64,000 nucleotides of DNA from Drosophila pseudoobscura (taxonomy: Eukaryota; Arthropoda; Insecta; Diptera; Drosophilidae), in the NCBI RefSeq assembly GCF_009870125.1, contig NC_046679.1, forward strand, positions 25,358,001 through 25,422,000, read 5' to 3'. The notes under the pieces were generated by a model that saw nothing but the letters and a program-made list of their open reading frames with translations, did not search any database and was not told the DNA's origin. The position numbers were made by a program, and so were the translations under genes. Of this stretch, positions 55,701-64,000 are shown one piece after another; the first letter of the stretch is position 1; each line of letters opens with the position of its first letter.

Positions 55701-58700
55701 GAGGGAGACAAAGAGCGCGAGACCCAGAGCGAGAGCGAGCAGACGTTATCAGCGGCATTGAAGAGCAGCCGGCCTTTTGGCGCTACAACGCAGCGAATGT
55801 ATCTGGCAGATTGTATCTCTGTGTCTTCTGTGCGCTGCTGTTGGTGTTGGTGGCTATGTGGCTATGTGGTGTGCGCGTGACGCAACGTTCAACGTGTAGC
55901 ATACTGCCCCCAGTGCTTCTTCTTGCAGCTCTTGCCATTTGCCATGCGGTGGCGGTGGCGGTGTCTGCTTCTTGCCGCCTGCTGCCATCCACCAGATACA
56001 GATACACAGCCCACAGCACACAGAGCAGCGCTCTTCCGCGGCGGCTCTCTCTCTGGTCTGGCCCTCTGCGCTCTCCTCTCACCGCTCTCTGCTCTCTTGC
56101 AGCGGCATTTTGGACGGCCTTTGGGGGTTCGGTCGCTCTTCGCCCGATTCTCCGGCCTCAGTTTGAATTTCGCTTTTCGCTTTGAGTTGTGTCTCGTCCG
56201 GTTCGCTTTTTGGGTCAGGCCACAGCGATTTCCACACACAAAAATTCCTTGGTCGCTGCCCGAGATACAGCCACAAATCCACGAAAAGACCAAAGTAAAG
56301 TGTTTATTCCAATTCCAATTCCAGTTGCAGTTGCAGTTGAAGTCTCGATTCTTGATGTTGATTTTGATTTCAACTTTCAAGTGGCCCGAGCAGAACAGCT
56401 TAGACAGGAGTGTCGTCGCGTCGGTCGCGCTAGCACGGTAGTACGGTATCACGGTAGTACGGTAGTACGGTAGTACGAGTATGTTGGTACGTTAGATACG
56501 GTACGCGTAGTATCTGACGGATACCCACGTAACAGACGGCAGTTCAAGTGTCGGCTTCCGCCTCTCGGAAAGTGCCCCCCGCGCCACGGAAAACACACAT
56601 TATCGAATGCTAAACGTTGTTTATCTATTCCACTCGATAAATCAAGCGATGTCAGTTAATGCTGCCTCCCTGGCCCCACTGGCCGTGTGTGGATCGGGTG
56701 GGGATCGGTTGCGGGTCCGGGTGCGGGTCCGGGTCCGGGTGTTGTTCAATTAGCCTGTCCCACAGCCCGGTCGGTGCCCGGTGCCCGGTGCCCCCGCCCT
56801 TGCACTGCTTTTCAACATTAATTGGCCCCACTATTTCTCACCCTCTCTTGGACTTTCTCTCTCTCGCTCTCTGGGTGTCTCCACAAACACTTCCTCTCTT
56901 CTGTGGGCACCTGCAGTTATCTGTTTCATTAGTTTCGCCCCTTCCCCCGGCGACAGATGGGGTCAGCCGATTAATCAAGAGTGATACCAACTGATTAAAA
57001 GGGACGCGGGCGGGGGCATGTGTGGCGACACACCTCACCTCGTGTGTGTGTGTAAGTGTAAAGATATGTATGACATAATTCCAAGATATTCCACTCGCCT
57101 ATCACCCAAAGGGAAAGAAAGAACTCTCTCTTTATCTTTATCTTTCTCTGCCTCCACCTCTGCCTCTGCCTCCACCTCTGCCTCTGCTGACGTCTCTGAT
57201 GCAGAGAAGGCTCTCTTAGATAGCGCGCAAAGAGCGAGCGGCAAAGAGAGGGCCGCCGTCGCCTTCCATCAGGTGCTGGCGCTCGACCAGACCCCTCAAC
57301 AAGTCATCGCTTGGCCCTCAGCCTTGATTCAATTTGTTTGTCGGAAATGTGGGTGGGCACCACCCCCGTCCCCCGTCCCCACCCCCGCCAGCTGCAGTTC
57401 CAGCTCCAGAGCGTGAACGTTTGAATATTTGCCCGGATTTGATCTGAAAACAACATCGAAATTTTCGGCATTATGAAATGGCATTCTGCTGCGCGGCTGT
57501 GAGTGGGAGGCAGAGGGGGAGGGGGAGCGACCCAATAACCAATAAACAACCAACAATCAACAACCATCAACAAACAAACAAAAAACCAACAAAAGCCGCA
57601 TTAGATGGTTGCGTCAAGAGCCAAAACGCGTTTCCAGCTCCATTTCGTCAGGTCAACCTGTTGGTTGTTGCCTGTTTTGTTGTTGCTCTTGGACAGGGGG
57701 TGGGGGGGATTCCTTTTGGCGACACACATTCGGAAACGGCTTGACCATGAATTCGATATTGAATGCAAAAGTCCAAAAACCAAAAGCAAAACCATCAACG
57801 GTCAAAGAGAAACGTGAAAAGAAAACCTGAAAGACGTGAAAAAAACCCAAGAGCTGTGCGTGCGTGTGTGTGTGTGTGTGTGTGTGAAATGCCGTAATAA
57901 TTAATTGATCGACAAGTGCGGGGATTCGATGATTTGGTATGCGGGCCATCACCTGCCTCCGAAATCGATCATGATCATGACGCGGAGCTGGCCCTTACAC
58001 CACTCAAAGTCGCTGCAGCGGCAGCGACAGCGACAGCGACTGTGCCTGCGACAGCGAGGCAGCGCAGTTGCGACAGCGCCGACAGCATATTCACCTGTTG
58101 TTTTTATTATGTATACCCTCTCCGAGAGGAGAGTACAATGGCTTTGGGCCGAAGTTTGCAGCGCAGAGAAGAGAGCATTCCGACCCTGTTCCATGGGCAT
58201 CCAAATTGCAGTATCGTATGTTTCCACATGGCAGAGCCACGAATGATAGAAATCTGTCGGCCAGTAGGCCATAGGAAAGATGGGTCTGCGGGGATTTCTC
58301 TTTATGTTCGGACCTTAAACTGACCTGGCCTTTCTTTCTGGTTTTCGGATGGTCCACTCGGAGATTTCCCAACGCAAGGGAGTGGTGCCGAGCTGGTGGG
58401 CGGGGAACGGTTCATCTTGAGTCGTGAATAGGCCAAATCAAGTCCCACGAAATACCCAAATCGGGCAGCCACACAGTCAAAGGCCTTTCGACCGCCAATC
58501 ACAATAGAAATGTATGCAAAGAAATTTGTATTAATTCGTAATCGGGCGAAGACTGCGATAGCGACAGCGCCGCGAGGGCTGAAGATAAAGTACCTGCCAA
58601 AGCCAAAGCCGAAGCCAACGCCAACGCCAGCGCTGGCGTCGAAAGCCCGACTTTGCCGTCGGCGACTTCGAGTGCGACATCGTGTTTTGCTCTCTCTCTC

Positions 58701-61700
58701 TCTCTCGCTGGGCTTCGTTTTCACTGGGCCCAACGCATTGCTCTCGCGTTGAGTGGGTGATTCTTAAATGGAAATCACATTCAGAACCCAATTAAAGCCC
58801 TAAAGAAAACAACTCGATTTATTTCTATTTCGGATTATTCGCATCAAAGCAAGAATCCGTCTTCATTTCAAGCGAGAGAACGGGCGGAGAGCAAAATAGA
58901 GCGCAATGCTCGATTTTGCGGAACTGGCAGCGACGCCGGCGATGACAGCGACGCCAGCAACGCCAGCGATGACAGCGACGCCAGCATGCTACTGGGGTAT
59001 GGGACTGGGCATTTGGCTTTAATATTTCAATACTTTCTCGGCCGCGAACAGCGAAACAACAGAAGTTTTGTCTTGTTTTGAGTCGGTTGCCTTGGCGATA
59101 TATCAATATATCTCCCACATTCCTACCAAGTTAGTCGTGCTCCGCTAGTCGTTGTTGACGGTTTTGTGTCTCCCTCGGTCCCGGTCCCGGTCCCGAATAC
59201 GCTACTCCTCCGCTGCGCGGCCCAAAAAGGCCCAAGTCCGAATAGGGCAGTGTTTGACAGGACTCGGATGCAGCCTGCAACAAAGTGATAAGAGCCCATC
59301 CCATGAGTGGAGTGTGTGTCGACTTTCCCCACAACAATCGCCCACATAATTGTTACAACGTTCTCGACGCGCGGTTCCCCAGTGCACCCACGGGCCCCAG
59401 AGGAGCGCCAGACGGATAAATTCGGCCAATTTTGGCCATCCGCTGTCCGCTGTCCGCCGTCCGCCGACCGCTGATCGCTGTCCTGTGCTCCGCATCAAGG
59501 TAAATCATCGGCACCTCCTCCGTCACACCAAGAAAACAACAACAGGCGAATGGGCGGAATGGATCACAGAATGGATTAAGATCAAAAAGTGTTTATGGTG
59601 TGGTCCCCGGGATAACTGCCCGGAGGCGCCGCCAGTCGGAGTTGTTCCCTTTTTCGGGCTCCATCGGTTTATTCCACTCCATAATCGTATGCGCAACAAA
59701 TTGACTCAACTTTCGCAATTTACATCGAATTAATTATGAATTAATTATCGCCAAATACGAGCATTCACGGTTTCTCTCCGTGGAAGTGATTGAACCTTTT
59801 GCTGGAATGCTAATTCATGATGCCGGGGATGGGGAAGGGGAGGGGTTAGGGGAAGGGGCATACAAATTAGTATGTGGCTGCTGCTGGGACTAAAAGCCCA
59901 ATAACTCAGGTATAATTTCATCTGGCATTTGGCGATGACCCGTCGTTACACGGTGCATGCTCCCGCGGACACAGCTGCTGGACAAAATGTCAGAGTGTGT
60001 GTTGCTGTTTTGGTATTGCCAAACAACTGCAGTCGGCAGCCACAAACGGTTTCCCCATCCCGCCCCAAGCGAAGGGTTGCCGTTGCCTCACCCGCCCATC
60101 CCATCGACTTGTGGCCTCCACGAAATTGAAGACGCAAGAATTGACCAAAAAATAAAAATCAATAGCAAATAGCAAATAGAAGGGGGAAATGGGAAATGGG
60201 AGAGGCCAGCCCCAAACTCCTCCACGCACGTGACACCTTCTGCCTGGCGCGAATTGATGAGGTGGATCATCACCCCCCCAACTGGGGTATACCCTCTCCC
60301 GACGGTGACTGACATAATAGCTGCTACAAGAAACAAGAACCGTGCCACACGCCACGCGCCTTTTCGGCGTCATTCATGGCGTGGTGGGCGCGTAATCCCT
60401 CCCCCCACCGGCTTTGCCTCACTTTTTTGCATGGCCTCTTGGTCTTTGGTTTTGTTTTTTACTTTAGTTTTTGGGCTGGTGCCACTGCGAGCCTTTGGGG
60501 GTGCGTCGAGTGAGTCACGCGAGTCGGGGCCCAGCAGGGTTTTCCTCTCATAGTCGCGTTTTTCATTCAAGAATCCGCCTCGAGTCTCTGCGCAAGAGCA
60601 GGCCGAGGCACTCGGACGCCGAAGAGAAACCGTAGCAATCGAGCAACGGGTCGGAATGGAATGGAATGGAATGGAATGTCCAAAGAGTCGGCATCACGTG
60701 ATGGTGTACGGGGGTGAAAGGGTGCACGGGGTTGCACGGGGCTGTACGGGTGTACGGGTTCGAGTGTGACAACGTGGCGCCGGCTAAGCGGCGTGTTGCT
60801 GTCTGTGCCGCGAATGGGTATGGGCACTGTTTTGGGGCTGGAACTGGGACTGGTGCTGGTGCTGGTGCTGGTGTCGTTTTGGGGTGTCGCCTTACATGCT
60901 CATGTGTGCATTGTTGCTTCATGGGTTTGGCTTTTGTGTGGGCTTACATGGGGCTAACGACAGCGGCAGCAACAACGAAATCAGGTCAATGAAATAGCAA
61001 TATTTGGCACGGCTTAAAGTCGCTGGCTGGCATCGTTTTCAGCGCTCAGAGCCCTCTTCTAAATGAAGGTGAGCTTACGATTACCTGGCTGCAATGGGTG
61101 GGCTATAACAGAGCCCATACCCCATGCCCCATACCCCATGCCCCTCGACGCTGTTAAATCAGGCGAAGGCGAAACAAAGCCATTGCCAGACCTCCTCCTC
61201 CTCCTCCACCTCCTCCTCCACCGCCGCCCACTCGGTGGTTCGTGCCAGTTTTCTGCCCCGTCTTCTTCCATTTGTTGTATTGTTGTATCTCTGTTGACAG
61301 CATTTTCCGTTGGCTGTTGGCTGTTGTCTGTTGGCCGATGTCTTCTTCTTTTTGTTGCCTTGTTTTGACTTTGGGTTAGTTTAAATTTGGCTTTTCGGTG
61401 GCAGTGGCTTAATTTGCTTTCTTGTTGTCGTCGTCGTCGTCGTCGTCGTTGTTGTTTGGCAAAGGTGTTTGCACTTCTGTTTGCTTTGCCCGTTGCTGCC
61501 TTGGGCCGCCAGCCGCCAAGCCCATCAAATGGGCAAACATTTGTAGTTTCTGTTTGCTCTCTGGCCATTGAGTAGTTTCAGGCCCGACTGGACGGGGGGC
61601 AGGATGATCAGCGCTAGAATCCATTCCCACTGGAGTCCGTCTCCTCAACGGAGAGCACTTCCCGGCTTCCATAAGGAAGGACGCACTGTCCTGGCCTGCT

Positions 61701-62894
61701 CTGTGGAACGGAAAACACCACAAAAGTGCTTTCATTATGCTGCTGCTGTCTCTGATCTGGGACCCACGGCCCGTGGCCTGTCGCTTTCATTAATTATACT
61801 TTGATGCGGCCTATACGGCCTCCGAGGAGGCCCCGAGAATGACCCTTGTAGTGCCATTAGCCGATGCCCTTTCACAGTGCTCTCCGCTCACTCAATTATC
61901 GCCTCCCCCTTGCCCCGTTCAGCTCAAAGATGCCATTGAGCTCTATTATTAAACATTTACGGTACGCCACTTGTCTGACGTACCACGCGGCGTATGAGTA
62001 ATGCCCCATGGGACGGAATGGGAGACGGGCAGAGAGCGGGAGAGAGAACAATGGATTGAAAATAAATACTCGTACACCCAAGAGCATCTCTATACTCCCA
62101 ATAGATGCCATTCCCCTTCGGCTGGCAGCCAAATAAGCCCTGCCTTTCAGGGTCTCTATAAGGAGCTGTACCTTTCGTGGAGACTGCGAGAGAAGGGGCA
62201 GAGAGAGGAGACATTCGGGAGTGCTGCACTTTGGACCGTGGAGCGTATAAGCCAGGCGCTAAGTGCCCGCTTAGCTGTCCTTGAACTTTCTGGCTGGCAC
62301 ATTCCGCCACTCCGCGACTCCTCCTCTGCTCACAGTGCTGCGTCCCAGTATACAGTCGCCCTATTTGGGCAATTATCGATCTGCGATATGAGTGTCGGCG
62401 ATAAGGGGCTCAAAGTCTGCGGTGAGACGATGAGTCGGTGTATCGCAAAAACAAATGGCAAGACAAAAGACAAAAGACGAGCCGAATCGAGAACGACCGA
62501 CTGCAAACAAGATGTAAATGTGCCGATCAAATGCTGACGGAGCAGCTTTTGCTGTTGGTTTATTAACCTCATTCCCAATCCCATTTCCATTCTCACTCCC
62601 ATTCCCAATCCGCTGCCGTCTCTCGGCCCAGAGCCCAGCTCTACGGCTCGCACGAATGATATTCATGAATATTGAAATACAGATATTTGTGCCAAATACT
62701 CGGTGTGCCGAAAGTGGGCTGATATGAAGTTCGAATTGGTATTGATGTTGGTATTGTGTGCTATTGAAACTAAAAATAAACAGTCAGACAGACGGCCAGA
62801 CCGCCAGACCGAGGGGCAGTGCCACATCACGTGCCGGCAACGGCAGATGTTTTTATTTATAACAAATTTGTTAATCTTTCGCCCCTCGTTGCAG
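46731..62894 (+). other. Large first intron of elongase gene 2
   Basis: About 16 kb without a supported gene. Ends are GTAAGT and CGTTGCAG. It is moderately GC-rich and full of short direct repeats: AGATTCCAGATTCC near 47850-47900, CGATTTGCGATTTACGATT near 50000-50040, GGGAATGGGAATGG near 51690-51715, CAGTCCCAGCCCC near 52490-52540, (GT)n at 57861-57886, CAGCGACAGCGAC near 58018-58075, GTCGTCGTCGTC at 61428-61450. A possible extra donor (CAAG|GTAAATC) lies at 59500, but I could not place a matching exon start. The numerous overlapping open frames are attributed to chance. Confidence 0.6.
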
Positions 62895-63127
62895 CTCGAC
62901 ACCCCGAATGCTCTGAATCCACGAACCAGACCAGACCGGACCAGCCCTGATCACACATCCTCGCAGAGCAGGAGACTCCGAACCACCAAGAAAAGGATAC
63001 AATCAGCCACAAGCACCAGCAAAATTGCAGTAGAATAGGCAGAAGCGGCAACCACTACACAGTAACACAATGGCCTTAATTATGAAATACATCGACACCG
63101 TAACCAGGTACCTGGACTCACATGGTG
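62895..63127 (+). CDS. CG31522: ELOVL elongase gene 2, first coding exon (partial gene)
   Basis: The exon starts after TTGCAG at 62889-62894, has a 175 nt leader part, and the ATG at 63070 opens 19 codons (MALIMKYIDTVTRYLDSHG) plus one base before the donor G|GTAAGT at 63128. The split codon G|.. is phase 1, exactly as in elongase gene 1, where the next exon begins with a DPR motif. This N-terminus is what I recall for D. melanogaster CG31522, a tandem neighbour of CG31523. The rest of the gene, including the histidine box, is beyond the window. The name is less certain than the family. Confidence 0.75.
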
Positions 63128-64000
63128 GTAAGTGGGGGGACGGGGCACGGCCCACGGGGGCCTTTGCTAATTTGCCTAACCTTGATTTTGGGGGAGCTTT
63201 GACCAACAATCAACAGCAGCAGCAACAACAGCAACTGGTACTCTCGCACAGTTCTCTGCAAAACCGGCAAAAGGTTTGGCAAAAGATTAAATAATTTTTG
63301 ACACCTGCTCTCTAATTAACCAGAGACCGGGGGCCAGTACAAACTTACAAAAATGTACATACAATACATATGTATATATATTTGAAGAGAGGCAGATATA
63401 GGCAATGTGGACATACTCGTAATATATCTGTAGTCCGAAGAACAGGGAAGGGGAAGTTCCATGCCCCAATGCCTGCTCCAATGTTGTATTTCTACTTGAT
63501 AACATGCTATGTATTCCCATTGGCCCACTGTACACAGACAAAGCCATGTACAAATACCTATATACAGTGTATCTATGCCTATGCCCATGCTGTTCCTATC
63601 GCGATATTCGATATCTCGCGCCGAAATAGAGGAGGGCCATTAAACGGCCAAGTGAAATCGATTTATGGGCCACGAAATTTCACAGAGAGTCGGTGGGCTC
63701 CAATTCCCTTTGGACTAAATATAATATTACGCCTTGGCGGATGGATCAATCGATAATCAAGAATTCAAAAACAGAACTTACCTTCGCTTCCCTGTGGGGA
63801 AATATTTCTGAAGTGAGATGCAATCCGAAGAAACATTTCAATATCGCTCTGTGGGCGATTACAATGATTATTAATTGATGATAATTTCCGGAGAAATATT
63901 TGCATAAACAAATTGCCCAACTAATTTCCTACGAACTAAATCGAAAATTATGGCATTTAGCGGCGATTCGAATGTGAAATTCGGCCATAGACCCTGCAGA
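63128..64000 (+). other. Second intron of elongase gene 2 (partial)
   Basis: Begins with GTAAGTGGGG. No matching acceptor followed by a DPR-type exon is visible before the window ends. Contains an AACAACAGCAGCAGCAACAAC tract near 63208-63232 and AT-rich sequence. No gene seen. Confidence 0.6.

Noticed and set aside
59350-59500. Possible extra leader exon of elongase gene 2 ending at CAAG|GTAAATC
   Set aside because: Donor is fair, but no initiator or upstream acceptor could be placed, so an exon cannot be supported.

Overview
The window is nuclear DNA of a Drosophila species. The evidence is the 3' end of pumilio, two tandem ELOVL fatty-acid elongase genes with short insect-type introns, fly core-promoter motifs and abundant fly dispersed repeats. 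LOA-clade retrotransposon debris, and pumilio lying next to the elongase pair, make an obscura-group species plausible, but that is inference.

Layout: (1) 1-6440, + strand: last three coding exons of pumilio (PUF repeats 4-8 and a Ser/Thr/Ala-rich tail), then a long UGUA-rich 3' UTR with several poly(A) signals. (2) 6441-8960: intergenic DNA with a short GATTGAAAT-type repeat tract, dispersed-repeat fragments and a deleted Tc1-like element (7283-7950) with clear terminal inverted repeats. (3) 8960-28235: a tandem array of four minus-strand genes, each with an intact reading frame (727, 368, 377 and 381 codons). Each encodes THAP zinc finger(s), acidic/basic linker modules, a coiled coil and a P-element-transposase-type helix-turn-helix, and stops before the catalytic RNase H-like domain. 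A vestige of that domain seems to lie decayed downstream. The first gene has three THAP domains. All four copies keep the same leader architecture: two short introns of 58 and 66 nt with consensus splice sites. Spacers 1-3 hold broken remains of a LOA-clade non-LTR element, a gag-like fragment and a dispersed fly repeat, inserted before the array was duplicated. (4) 28236-43115, + strand: an ELOVL elongase gene (probable CG31523 orthologue) with candidate alternative leader exons, a large first intron, seven coding exons and a 1.5 kb 3' UTR. (5) 43116-46462: intergenic, with one small unexplained ORF. (6) 46463-64000, + strand: Inr/MTE/DPE promoter, leader exon, 16 kb intron and first coding exon of a second elongase (probable CG31522 orthologue), which continues beyond the window.

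The outstanding object is the THAP array. It looks like a locally amplified set of DNA-binding proteins derived from a P-superfamily transposase. This resembles the P-neogene clusters known from the D. subobscura/guanche lineage, but here there is internal THAP triplication. The two elongases are ER membrane enzymes of very-long-chain fatty acid synthesis; pumilio is a translational repressor. I see no functional link between the array and the flanking genes.
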